A DNA stretch of 64,000 nt, taken from the NCBI GenBank assembly GCA_034509495.1, contig CM067507.1, forward strand, positions 29,994,892-30,058,891, in the 5' to 3' direction. The first letter of the stretch is position 1, and the number at the start of each line of letters is the position of its first letter. The DNA is from Acestrorhynchus altus (taxonomy: Eukaryota; Chordata; Actinopteri; Characiformes; Acestrorhynchidae). Below the pieces are notes generated by a model that was given only the letters and a program-made list of their open reading frames with translations, was not told where the DNA came from and made no database searches. Of the stretch, positions 49,452-60,539 are shown piece after piece. Made by a program: the position numbers and the translations under genes.

Positions 49452-49680
49452 TACACTACATTGACACAAGTATTGGGACACAAGCTCAAAAAGAGTTTAT
49501 CCTGCTTTTATTGGATTAACTGTCTCCACTGTCCCGGGACGTCTGTCTACTAGATTTTGGAGCATTGCTGTGAGGATTCGGTTGCATGTAGTGACATCAA
49601 TTCCAGAACACATCCCAAAAGTATGGCGAATTAGCTGAATTTATTGGAAGAGGTGTCTAGAAGCATTTGGATAGTGTATA
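49452..49680. mobile_element. MITE, 'tattgggacacc' family, copy 4, next to exon 4
   Basis: TACACTACATTGACACAAGT then ATTGGGACAC, followed by TTTATCCTGCTTTTATTGGA, TCTACTAGATTTTGGAGCAT and TGCTGTGAGGATTCGGTTGC, ending GCATTTGGATAGTGTATA. About 229 bp, internally shortened. It stops about 53 bp before the exon 4 acceptor. Confidence 0.85.
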
Positions 49681-49732
49681 ATGACAATACAAACTTTTTT
49701 GTAATGTTGTTCCTTTTCCGTTCTTTTTTCAG

Positions 49733-49775
49733 GTTCATCATGGGAGAAGTCAATAAGACAGCTGGGCTTTGAAAG
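49733..49775 (+). CDS. piezo2: piezo2 coding exon 4
   Basis: A 43-nt micro-exon. The T left over at 35433 joins GT at 49733-49734 to form Cys, and the frame reads CSSWEKSIRQLGFE, then AG at 49774-49775 as the first two bases of the next codon (phase 2). Human PIEZO2 has CSTWEKTFRQIGFES at this point (from memory), so identity, length and phase all agree. The acceptor has an excellent tract (TTCCTTTTCCGTTCTTTTTTCAG) and the donor is GTAGGA at 49776. The exon is too short to be found by open-frame length and was located by extending exon 3. The following exon (SLKGADAGNG...VFVPDIG in human) was not found in 49776-64000, so intron 4 probably runs past the window end. A MITE relic ends only about 53 bp before the exon. 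Confidence 0.9.
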
Positions 49776-49779
49776 GTAG

Positions 49780-52700
49780 GAGTGTGTTGCCTCCTGATTA
49801 CAAATCATTCTGGACACAGTTTACATGTAAATGCTGACGGCAGAGAATTTATTGTATTGTATTGGAGACACATTCCGTTTCTCCCAACAAGCTAGGACGT
49901 TAAACAGAGGAATAGTTCATCAAGCTCTGAGAACCGAATCAAAAACACACAGAACATCAAAACATAAACAATGCATAACTGTTATGGTCCAATTAGTGAA
50001 CAAAGGCCTGAACCTGAAGACTGGATATAATTCGCCAAGTACTGCTCAAAAAACCTAAATAATATTGTCTGTTTGTTATCCAGACCACTGTGAATGTGTA
50101 CCTGTGAGCAGTGTACCTGTGAGCGAAATAGCCCTTTAGGTTTCCAGATTCTCCCATAAACCAAACACTGCAGAAGCATCATCATTGTGTATCAGTACAT
50201 AAACATCTAAGCAATGGAGCAACCCCACCTTTTATTAGACTGGAACCAAACAAATGTTTCCCCCCCCCACAAAGATACAATTGGATACTCATTCTCTCCT
50301 CTGGATGTTTATTCCCAAAGAACACAAAGCAAAAAATGTAACCATAGCATATTTATGGCCACACACACCTAACACCACACACAACTAACTGACCATCTTG
50401 CAACCATCTCGGCATACCAAACAATGCACTTTTATACTTTATATACAGTAATACACACTGTTTACTGTAGTATTGTTTAGTTTGCAACAGAAAGCAGTTT
50501 ATGCTCCAGTACGTGCTTAGCAATTGTTGTTATTCATCCAAATGTTCCAATTAGCTGTATCAGGCATGATGTTCCTGGTGAAGAGCACAAGTACAGGCCT
50601 CATCTCTGTCCAATATAAACCACGGTGCCCCACCTGTGCACGTGGGGATAGACCCACCCACTTACCCAGACTATCTTAGATTTTGGCTACTGATGGAAAG
50701 CAGCATGACCTGGCATTTCAGTCTGCGATTCTCAGATCATAGTGCTAGAGCACTAGAGCGCTAAGCCGAGTCCCTGTTTCATGGAAATGTTCAGTCAAAA
50801 ACAGGGTGGTAGCCGTTTACGATGGTACTGCATGCTGGAGAAGATTATGTGGTTAATGGTTAAATGTCAGTATAAACTGTAATGACAGTATTAAAGTCAG
50901 AATGCCCTTGTTTGAACAGTCCATCACTGTGCTCGATTGTCATCTAAATAATTATGGTTTGGTCCTTCTTGACCTTTGTAGATCATCCTAGCTGGTAGAG
51001 AAGGAGTTTAATGTGATTTTTGCTTTGACAGCACTGACTGTTATGTGGACTGAAATGCTCTCTGTTCTCTGTGTGATGATGTGGAGGACCAGTGGAGGTG
51101 GTTAGCCAACAGCCCCCATGAAACAAACTGAAAATTTGTCATGTGGAACAGGACACTGTAGTGGGTTCTATGTGATTGCAGACCCAAAAACTGGATATAA
51201 TGAAGGCAAAAGGTTAATAATGTGGAGTTAATTGGGCACAAAATCAGGCACCCATATATCTGCATTATTCCTTAATTCCCCCAACTCTGTCTGGCCAAAC
51301 TCTGTTTAATGAGGTTTCTCAGAGGGCAGAGTGTGCTTCCATTGGAATGTGATGATATTGCTGAAAGCAATGTGAGAGTGTGAGAGAAGAGCTATGTCTG
51401 TCATAGAGATTCCTTTTAAAAGATCTAAAGATGTAAAGGTTCTTGACCAATATAAATGTTCTTCTCACTACAAACTTGTTCTTGATGAATTCATCAGCAT
51501 CAGTTAGCACAAAGTTTAGTTCAAAGCCCATTTTTTACCCCGATTCTAACCTCGATTGTCAGTTATTCCACCCGACAGATCTGTCTGAGCATATCAAACA
51601 TTGATCTGAGCCTAATCTGGTCGTGTATACTGTTCAACCACTCAATCCAAACAGGTCTCGTCAACAGCCAATGAAAACTAAAAAGTACACAGGACACAGA
51701 TAAAGAAATACATGTGTTCTGGCACTACTATGTGTCCAGTACAGTCGTACCATTTAAGATGGAAAGGAAATTCGTATACCAAGCCAACATCTCATACAAA
51801 AAGTAGGCTTCAATATATACTGCGTGTTCTCACCCATGATATCAAAGGTGTATTTCATGTTTTTTGCATAATGGCCACACAATGATGGCAGCGGGCTGTA
51901 TGCTTAATCCTCTAGCTAAAGCAAAGCACATACTTTTTATGTATGTTTTGGTTCAGCAGCAGATTAAAATTTGTCATTTAGTGTATCTGTGTCTTTAAAA
52001 ATATTATAGAAGAACAATTTTGTATATCTATAGAATCCATGTGCGAAGAAGATCTTCACATGATAGAAAGGTTCTGTACCAGTTTAAGGGTCCTCTAATA
52101 TTTACATAATGTGGATGTTCTTTATACCTTAAAAAAATATGCTTTTTGCTACCGAAGTGTTCTTTAGGGGTTAATTTACGTTCTGGAAAGCAGCCACTAA
52201 TGTGCTTTAACCATAGAGCAATGAGCCTGGGCTGCTCACTTCCTGCACTGGTGGCATATGGATTAATTGGGTTGTTGATAGCATTTTAGCCTTTTCTCAC
52301 GCCTAACAATTAGGTTGAGGGGGGATAATGAGCTCAGTCCTGCAGTTGAAGCAAAGTTAAGTAATGAATGAAATTAAGTCATGAAAACAAATACCTTACG
52401 CCAGACTTCGGCACAGTAAAGGAGCAGACTTCGTCATTTCCTTAAATCAAAGCGAGTCTGTGAACTGCACCCTGACACAGGACTAGCAGCAGGCAGATGC
52501 AATTGAATTAGACATTAGGAGGACATAGTGGGTGGCATCGTTCAAACAAGATTCACTGTTATGTTTCATAGTAATCATGTTTGCTAGTCTGTGCATTATT
52601 TTTCCCTGTGTAAGCGGTGTGTCATGACTGCTGCTGGAGTCTGCAGTGGCTCAGCTGTGCTGGCGGCTGCCTGGCCGCCTCCTGTTGAGTGGTGGGAGGT

Positions 52701-52960
52701 GGGAGAGACAGGTGACTGATGCTGATGAATGCAAGTCAGCCAACAGTGTCTGAGCTGCTCACTGAAAGATGACCTCCACTTACGCAGACTAGGCTGTAAG
52801 CAGCCTAGTCAACTGAAGAGCTGTGAGCAGAGATGAGAGAATTTTTATTGTCCAATTTTAATAAAAATAACAAAAAAGAACAGTGTACCATGGCTGCAGC
52901 AAATTACAAGCTATTAAAGTACTTGGCAAGTATATGTAATATACCTTATATTTCCAAATG
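49780..52960 (+). other. intron 4 start without recognised features
   Basis: Holds only short AAAGGTTCTT-type fragments (51405-51475 and about 52060-52170). No continuation of the Piezo2 protein and no other gene was recognised. Confidence 0.5.
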
Positions 52961-52964
52961 TCTC

Positions 52965-53160
52965 AAGAGCGTTTCCCAAACCTGTCCTGAGGCCCTCCTG
53001 CCCTGCATATTTAGTGGATTATCTGCTCCCAACACACCTGATTCAACTAATCTGCTCATTCACAATGCCCATTCAGAGTTGCAAGGGGTGTGGTAAAGCA
53101 GGAAATCCTCTGAAAAGTGCAGAGCAGGGGGTGCCAGGACTTTGGGAATCACTGTTCTAA
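52965..53160. mobile_element. Palindromic MITE ('cctgccctgcat')
   Basis: GTTTCCCAAACCTGTCCTGA, GGCCCTCCTGCCCTGCAT at the left is the imperfect reverse complement of GTGCAGAGCAGGGGGTGCCA, GGACTTTGGGAATCACTG at the right. CAACACACCTGATTCAACTA lies inside. A common fish element type, about 195 bp. Confidence 0.75.
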
Positions 53161-53164
53161 CAAA

Positions 53165-54640
53165 TGCATTTAGGTACTTTAAATTGCATCCATTGTTGAA
53201 ACAGATGTGCAAGTGCACACATAGCAGTATACAACAAGAACCCTGTGAGTAAGAAGCATCTCAAAGAGCTTGTAGTGGAGAGCTGGATTACATGCAGAAG
53301 AGTGAGTGAGGGCATTCAGCAGCTGGATGTGGTTGAGACATGTACGCCTTTGGCGCTTCTCTACAGTATGATACTGACAGACACCTGTAATTTACCTGCC
53401 TGTCAAAGAAAAAAAAACACTGGAAGTACTGTATGAACCATATGTCCAGAGGCTATGAGCAAATAATGATGACCAGGTTGTATAACAGACGTCTGCTCCA
53501 CAGTCTCTCAATTTCATGAGTCAGGATTAGGTAACGTGCAAGCGTATTCCTAGATATTCCTGAACAAATCAGCAAAGGACAGGATGGATTTGTCTCTAAA
53601 AACATATGTTCTTCCTTTAAGTCAGGAACTCAGACTGTTTTATTTACTTCTTCTGATGCAAAACATGCCTATTTTTGTGTATATTCCTCTGTTTATCCTT
53701 ACTGGGTAGTTAATTGTTCTAGAAATTCATAGGATACCAAAATAGCTGTCTTGGGGCACTCAGAATCTTAACCTCGAAACAAGCTCCCATGAAATGGTGC
53801 TACTCTGAATAAATGCATGGGAATTTGGGAGGTTTAGTTTAAGTGTATGGTGTGTGGTTTTATACAATACACAATGAACAGTACTGGCTGCTACAGTATA
53901 AAAACAGTCTTACCTAGAGGGCACTGAAGTGGGCCGTTACACTGAGGAAGAATTGCAAAGTCTGGCAATGTTTCCTTGTGGGTTGAGATAAGAGTGTATC
54001 TGATGCCATGCTGAGACTGCAGGCTTTTGTGGAATCCTTTGTTTGGTTGTGTATGCTGTGGCTGGATGTGTTTGCCTCTAATCATATCAGCATTTCCTTT
54101 CTTCATCCGAACCCTGCAGAACACCATGTGAATGTTATCAATTTCCGTCGATTTTAGAGTACGGTGTTTGTGCAATATCTTCAGACATCTTTATTGCTCT
54201 GAATGTGTTGTTTTGTCTAGCAGTTTTGAAAGACCTGAGCAGCTGACAGGTGATCTGGCCAGAGTTTTTGAGAATTGGATGTTATACTTCCAAAGCTGTA
54301 AACTTTTTTTTAAAACTAAAATAATCACCAAGCATTTTATTAGGAAGCGGCTGATATTATCATCCCAGGATTGCAGGTTCAACCGAATAATGATTCTTTC
54401 CATCAGCAGCCAGAATCTGAGAGAGCAAACTTGGCCATGCTCTCTCTGAGTGGGTAGATTTCACACCCAGTGCAATGCTGGTTGGCACAGGCATCTGTTG
54501 GGACCCGGTGCTTTCCTCTGAGCTCATTAGCTGCCCAGAAATGATGCAATTGCAGCAGTTTGAAATGAGGCAGTGACTGGCTTCACCCTCCTAGTGTACT
54601 AATGGGATTGGGTGTTTGGGAAAACTGGGATAAAATAAAA
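53165..54640 (+). other. intronic stretch without recognised features
   Basis: No supported gene or element. Minus-strand frames at 53891-54403 are short, overlap plus-strand frames and resemble nothing. Confidence 0.5.
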
Positions 54641-54745
54641 AACAAAAGATAAAGGTTCTACATATGGTTCTTTGAAGGATAGCATCAATTGTATAGAAGA
54701 ACCGATTTTGGTCCCATATAAAAAGCTACTTGTTGGTGTGAACAA
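54640..54745. repeat. AAAGAACC-type MITE fragment
   Basis: AAAGGTTCTACATATGGTTC then TTTGAAGGATAGCATCAATT, AGAAGAACCGATTTTGGTCC. Short inverted segments of the recurring family. Confidence 0.55.
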
Positions 54746-54857
54746 CCTTTAAATGAATAATGACCTTTACATCGAGCAGCTGTCCAGCCACTGCAGCTTC
54801 AGCTTTCTCTTCTTGTCTCACAGAAGTAGAAATCTGTTGTTATATATCCCTCTCGCT

Positions 54858-55268
54858 CAGGCCTGGCTTTAGACATGGTGTCAATAGGTTCTTGTTTTTT
54901 GGCTCTTATGCATCCAAGGTTCTCTAAAGGCAGTGCATCTTGGGAAAATAGAATATTGTGAAAACTCAAAAAGGTAACCTGTCATATATTTCACATTCAC
55001 TGCATTTAAAGTGACATTTTAATTGATTTAATGTCTCAATATTTATTCAAATGTGAATGAAATAATTTAATGAAAGTAAAAAATCAAGTTTTTTTTAAAT
55101 GTAATTATGAACAAACTCACAGTATTCTAATTCATTGAGACAGTAGTAGACTACAGGTAGTAGTATGCTAGTAGACAAGGTGTGTGTGCACATCTGTGTC
55201 AGCAATGGATGTAAGTAGCTGAATGCATTCATTAGAAGGGGTGTCCACAAACATGTGGACATATGTTG
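54858..55268. mobile_element. MITE, 'tattgggacacc' family, copy 5, interrupted
   Basis: GGCTTTAGACATGGTGTCAA then TAGGTTCTTG (54864-54893) and, after about 270 bp of other sequence, TGTGTGCACATCTGTGTCAG, CAATGGATGTAAGTAGCTGA, ATGCATTCATTAGAAGGGGT and GTCCACAAACATGTGGACAT. The two pieces are in consensus order, so the copy seems to be split by later sequence. Confidence 0.65.
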
Positions 55269-55274
55269 TAATGT

Positions 55275-56755
55275 GGTGGTTTGTCTGTTGCAGAATTTGG
55301 CTGTTGCGGAATACATTCGTGTTATTCCTGAACCAGTGATAAAGGTCATTAAAACACAAGGGAGAATGCAACAGGCATGTCCTTATGCCCACTGCTATGT
55401 GAGTTCTGAATCGTGGCACTGTGCTGCATGTTGTCGTTGGACAGAAAGCAACATAAGGCCTCAGTGGCCATTGCTGCTCGGTGCGTGTGGACCTTCTCTT
55501 ATTTGCTGTACAAATAATTCAGCAGTAATTGCTGTCTGCAAGGTTCACTGATCTTTATTAGGGATTAGAGAGGAAGTGAACATGGTGTTAATGCTGAAAT
55601 CCGTACATGCCAAACACATTACCTTATAACCTGGGGCACGGTAGTGGCAACACAGTTGTCAGAACCCTGGATAAGTCCTTTAAAATCATAAAAATGTGGC
55701 GAGGTGGCTGTTTGTGTACACTAACTAATGACTATGACTCCATTCAAGAAGTGGACTAAGGAGATGACTCATCTCAACCTATTAGTACCTTCCTTCCTTT
55801 GGGTGGGTTGAGCCTTGTTAAATATCTATGTTTAGGCTCTCTATGGTTCCATGAAGCCGAAGGAAAGGTGCCTGAGAACCTCAAAACTGAAAACAAGAAA
55901 AAAGAAGTGTGTTTTTGAGCTGTCCATGCCCTGAAGCAAGCTGCTGTACAGGACTGTGGCTTTGACTGCCTACACTGACTCACTCTGCAAACAGCAGGGC
56001 CAAATGATTAACACTCAAAGCCAGCCAGTCCATTTTGGTAGGATTGAGATAAACAGACTGTCTGAGTTGATCTGAAGTGTTTTTGTTCATCTAAACTAAA
56101 TACGTCTTTTGCCTTGTTTTGTTCAAAGTACTTTTTTGAGTGTAATAAAACAAGTTAAACTGCTTGTTGCCACATGGATATTTTTTACAGTGCAGGAAGC
56201 TTGATTCATGATAAATTGGAGCTCCAGATGTGATTGTCTGGATTTTTGGATGAATGGAGCCTAAAATAGGACCTGATCTTCTTCTTTGTAATAATAAACA
56301 GTCATATTCAAGTCTTAAAACAAAGGCATAGTTGACAAGAAAACACCCCGTTTTGCACTGTCTATATTACAAATGGTTGAAACAATCAAGGCCATTGATG
56401 GAAAATATGTGAACCTCAAACATAATGACTCTTTAAAAAGATGGTAATTGGTATCAGGTGTTCCAGTACTTTCATGCAGAGCTCATTTGCCAACCAGAAT
56501 TATTGGAATCCAGATTCATACGGTTCTTTGGAATCCAGGTTAGATTTGTCTCAAATGTTCATTTAGAGTATTGTGGCAATACGTTAAAGCCTATAATTCT
56601 AGAAGGACCAGTAGTTCATAAATGAAAGGAATTCAGCAGCAGTGGTTCTCTTTGTACACTCTTAAAAAAGAGTCAAAACTGGTTCCTCCAGGTGATGTCA
56701 TACTACTACTCAGCTTCATGTACACCTGAACCAGCTCATTAACTGGTTATTGAGA
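55275..56755 (+). other. intronic stretch without recognised features
   Basis: Apart from a possible short AAGAGTCAAAACTGGTTCCT fragment near 56665, no feature is recognised. Confidence 0.5.
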
Positions 56756-56756
56756 C

Positions 56757-56925
<169 letters not shown>

Positions 56926-56999
56926 CTCTTTGCGAAACTATTCATCCCATTGTCTTTTTTGTGTTTTGCTACCTCACAACCTGGAATTAAAATTGATTA

Positions 57000-57262
57000 C
57001 ATACTATCCCTAATGAGTGTCCAGTGTGGCCAGGCACCCACAACAGGTGGGGGAGGCCCCAAATAGATCTTTCAGTGTATGTGTAGTGTAAGTTAATGTG
57101 TAAATATTCTATTTATGTTACTTATAGGTATATTCTTTATCTTTATATTTTTATTTTTTGTTCCCGTGTTTCTTATGCATCTGCTTTATTACTGCAAGTT
57201 TTTCACTCATGCTTAAACCTGTGTAATGTGATGTGACAATAGATGTGACAATAGATTTAATT
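57000..57262 (+). mobile_element. Retroelement 3' end nested in the Tc1 relic
   Basis: Interrupts family B between AAAATTGATTAC and TAATTTCATTTTTTTACAG. It holds CCAGTGTGGCCAGGCACCCA at the start and ends GTGATGTGACAATAGATGTG then ACAATAGATTTAATTTA, a tail like that of the LINE at 39010 (GACAATAAA) with a short repeat. Family not assigned. Confidence 0.55.
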
Positions 57263-57278
57263 TAAAATAGATGTAATT

Positions 57279-57686
57279 TCATTTTTTTACAGAACATATC
57301 AAAAAAAAGTTTTGTTTTTTTCTTTGTGAAACAAACAACACATATGACAAATAACAGAAAATGTGTGTGTAACTGTTCACCCCCCTAAAGTCAGTACTTT
57401 GTAGAGCCCACTTTGGATAAGTCTTTATGAGCTTGTCACATTTTGCCACTGGGATATTTGCCCATTCCTCAAGGCAAAACTGCTCCAGCTCCAAGTTAGA
57501 TGGTTTCCGCTGGTGAACAGCAGTCTTCAAGTCTGACCACAGATTCTCAATTGGATTAAGGTCTGGGCTTTGACTAGGCCATTTCAATACATTTACACAT
57601 TTCCCTTTAAACCACCCGAGTGTTGCTTTAGCGTTATGTTTCAGGTCATTGTCCTGTTGGAAGGTGCACCTCCGTCTCAGGCCCAA
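57279..57686 (-). pseudogene. Tc1 transposase C-terminal half (family B)
   Basis: The minus-strand frame carries FQQDNDLKHNAKAT (second catalytic Asp), VLKWPSQSPDLNPIENLWSD (third acidic residue) and AVHQRKPSNLELEQFC. It is the best-preserved DDE half in the window, but it is cut off from its N-terminal part by a frame break near 57690-57740. Confidence 0.9.
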
Positions 57687-57740
57687 GTCACTGACAGACC
57701 GAAACTGAAGTTTTGTTCAAGAATATCACTGTATTTTGAC

Positions 57741-58034
57741 TCAGACAAGTTTCCCAGTCCCTGCTTCTGAAAAACATCCCCACGGCATGATGCTGCCATC
57801 ACCTTGGATGGTGTTCTTGGGGTGATGAGATGTGTTGGTTTTTCCGCCAGAAATAGTGTTTTCCTTGGTGGTTGAAAAGCTCAATTTTGGTCTCATCTCA
57901 CCAGAGCAACTTCCTCCATACCTTTCCTCATACTCAAAATGATCCTTCCTATTTTTGTCTGAAAGTGAAGACTTTTTTCTGGCCACTCTTCCATAAAGCC
58001 CAGGTCTATGGAGTGTACTGCTTATTGTGGTCAT
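57741..58034 (-). pseudogene. Tc1 transposase middle part (family B)
   Basis: Reads LYGRVARKKSSLSDKN, then CSGEMRPKLSFS where the functional protein has WSDETK-type residues (the first catalytic Asp is replaced), then HHPKNTIQGDGSIMPWGCFS. Loss of that Asp means no activity. Confidence 0.88.
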
Positions 58035-58509
58035 ATGAACAGTTACTCCAGTCTCAGCTTGGGAATTCGGCAGCTCCTTCAGGGTTACCTTTGGGCTCTC
58101 TGATTAATGCCTTCCTTTCCCGGTCTGATAGGTTCAGCCCTCTCTTTGCACCATGGTACCATGTTTGTTCCATTTGATCATCATGGATTTGATGATGCTC
58201 TGGGGCATCATCAGATATCATCAGATATTTTTTGTAACCCAGCCTTACTTGTACTTCTAAACAACGTTGTCCCTGACTTGTTTTCAGATCTCCTTGGTCT
58301 TCATGATGTTGCTTGGTGCCTTGCTTAATGGTGTTGCAGCCTCTAGGGACTTTCAGAAATGGTGTTAATATACTGACAGGTCATTTGACTTCTGAAGGTA
58401 ATTGGTAGCACCAGGACTATTTGGGGGAAATGGGGGAAATACCTATGCACATAAAAATACCAAGGGGAATACTGTACCATTATTATAGTTGCACCTAGAT
58501 GGAATTAAT

Positions 58510-58885
58510 CATTTGCAATACGGGACTGTATTGTTCTTGTGCCAGACTGTCATGGAATCACTCAGAATGGCAGCAGGTCATCTTCAGTGGCAAGTCCCAC
58601 TTTTGTCTTAATGGAGACAACCAACAAATCCCAAATCCAAGATTAACAGCTTGTTTTCACACATCCAGAAGACCTGGTGTCATGATATGGGTTCCAATTT
58701 CACATGATGCTAGATCACCTTTGGTTTTCATTATACACATTGACTGCCCAATATTACATTAATAAGATCCTGCAACCAGAGGTCCTACCATTTAAGAAGA
58801 CACACTCTGCTGTTCTATTCCAACAGGACAACACTAATCTGCATACTGCTGCCACAGATACTGTGCCATGGCCAGTTTACCTTTA
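58510..58885 (+). pseudogene. Tc1 transposase fragment (family C)
   Basis: The + strand gives WNHSEWQQVIFSGKSHFCLN, where the usual VLFSDESRFCL has lost its Asp to Gly, then SRRPGVMIWVPISHDARSPL and VLPFKKTHSAVLFQQDNTNL then HTAA (second catalytic Asp retained). It ends before the third acidic motif. A different lineage and orientation from family B, which it abuts. Confidence 0.88.
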
Positions 58886-58889
58886 AGAA

Positions 58890-59580
58890 TGAAATTATGA
58901 AATTATTTAGGTGCACTAGTACATTAAATTATATATTTATTATTATGATCTTTAAACTTGACCTTGAGTAATCCAGATAATGCAGCAGCTAGCCTATAAG
59001 TGAAATGAGCTCTTACGTGCTCACACCACTGTCTATTAGGATGAAGAATAGGGTCACTCTTAACAGTGATATAAATAGTCTCAAAGTAAAATTATGAAGA
59101 AGATCTGGAAACTAATAGCTCATGAGATTTGTAAATTTATAGAAAAGAGCATTTAATATAAAGATCAAAATTGAAGCCAGAAATACTAGCCAAGAAAGCA
59201 ATTTACTCTCAAAGACTTGCCTATTCACACCACATTTCCAAGGCTGACTGGAAACAAGCTGTAGAGCTGGAAGGGCAATTATGTCCAGCTCATTTCCCCC
59301 TGGGGATGTACCCTGTTTGAATATGATCAGGGAACAGCCATTGTTATGATTATGTGTGTCAGTCTCTTGACAGTGGAACAACTGGTGACCTCTCATCCAT
59401 AAGCCAAATTGCTGAGTGTCTATTAGTCTATGAATCCTGATATCCACAATTCCACAATTCCACATCTAAGAATGAGATCGGATTTCAGACAGATTGATAG
59501 GAAGAAGAGGAAGGTTAGTCGGTAGCAGGCATGCCTTGTCCAGAAATCATTACATTGATTCATGTTATACTGGGAACATT
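58890..59580 (+). other. intronic stretch between Tc1 relics
   Basis: No element or gene recognised over about 690 bp. Confidence 0.5.
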
Positions 59581-59581
59581 A

Positions 59582-60532
59582 CAGTGCATCCGGAAAGTAT
59601 TCACAGTGCTTCACTTTTTGGATATTTTGCTATGTTACAGTCTTGTATGGATTCATTTTTCCTGTCAAAATTCTATACCCAGTACCCCTTGATGACAAAA
59701 TGAGAAAAGTTTGTTTGAAATTTTTGCTAATTTATACATAAGTATTCACAGCCTTTGCAATAACATGCCGCTCCTCAGTAAAAGGCATATGGCAGCCCGT
59801 CTGGAGTCTGCCAAAAGACATCCAAATGACTCTCAGACTATGAGAAAAAAAAAAAGTTAGAATTTTTAGACTGAATACCAAACATCACGTCCGGAGGAAA
59901 CCAGTCACTGCTCGTCACCTATCCAATACTATTCCTACAGTGAAGCATGGTGATGGCAGCATCATGCTGTGGGGATGTTTTTCTGCAGCAGGAACCTGAA
60001 GACTAATCAAGGTTCAGGGAAAGATGACTGCAGCAATGTACAGACACACCCTTAATGATAACCTGCTTAATGATAACCTGATAACTTCAGACTGGGACAA
60101 AGGTTTATTTTTAGGACAACAGCCTTAAACACACAACCAAGATAACAAAGGAGTGGCTTCAGGACAACTCTGTCAATGTCCTTGAGTGGCCAAGCCAGAG
60201 CCCAGACTTGAACCTGATTGAACATCTTTGAAAATATCTAAAAATGTTTGTGCATCGATGTTCCATGTTCAATCTGATGGAGCTTGAGAGGTTCTGCAAA
60301 GAAGAATGGGAGAAACCTCCCCAAAACAGGTGGATACTTATGTTTATTTTTTTTATACATTTGCAAAGATTTTAAACAAACTTTTCTAACTTTGTCATTT
60401 TGGGCTATTGTGTATAGATTATACTGTGTATAGAATTTTGAGTGAAAAATAAATTGAATACGTTTTGAAATAAAGTTGTTACCTAACAATATGCAAAAAG
60501 TGAAGCACTGTCAATGCACTCTGGATGCACTG
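59582..60532 (+). mobile_element. Tc1/mariner transposon relic (family A), both termini
   Basis: Begins CAGTGCATCCGGAAAGTATT and ends CAATGCACTCTGGATGCACTG, flanked by TA at 59580-59581 and 60533-60534. About 950 bp, so shorter than a full Tc1 (about 1.6 kb). Transposase pieces on the + strand: AAGCATGGTGATGGCAGCAT for KHGDGSIM, CTGTGGGGATGTTTTTCTGC for LWGCFSA, and CAAGCCAGAGCCCAGACTTG then AACCTGATTGAACATC for PSQSPDLNLIEHL, separated by stops. The QQDN motif is lost (GACAACAGCCTTAAA). Confidence 0.9.
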
Positions 60533-60539
60533 TATTTAC

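Larger units (their letters stand above)
35434..49732 (+). other. piezo2: piezo2 intron 3
   Basis: A 14.3-kb phase-1 intron bounded by GTAAGT and TTTCAG. It carries LINE fragments, long CA, GT and GA repeats, a GC-rich block near its 5' end and a MITE close to its 3' end. Confidence 0.92.
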
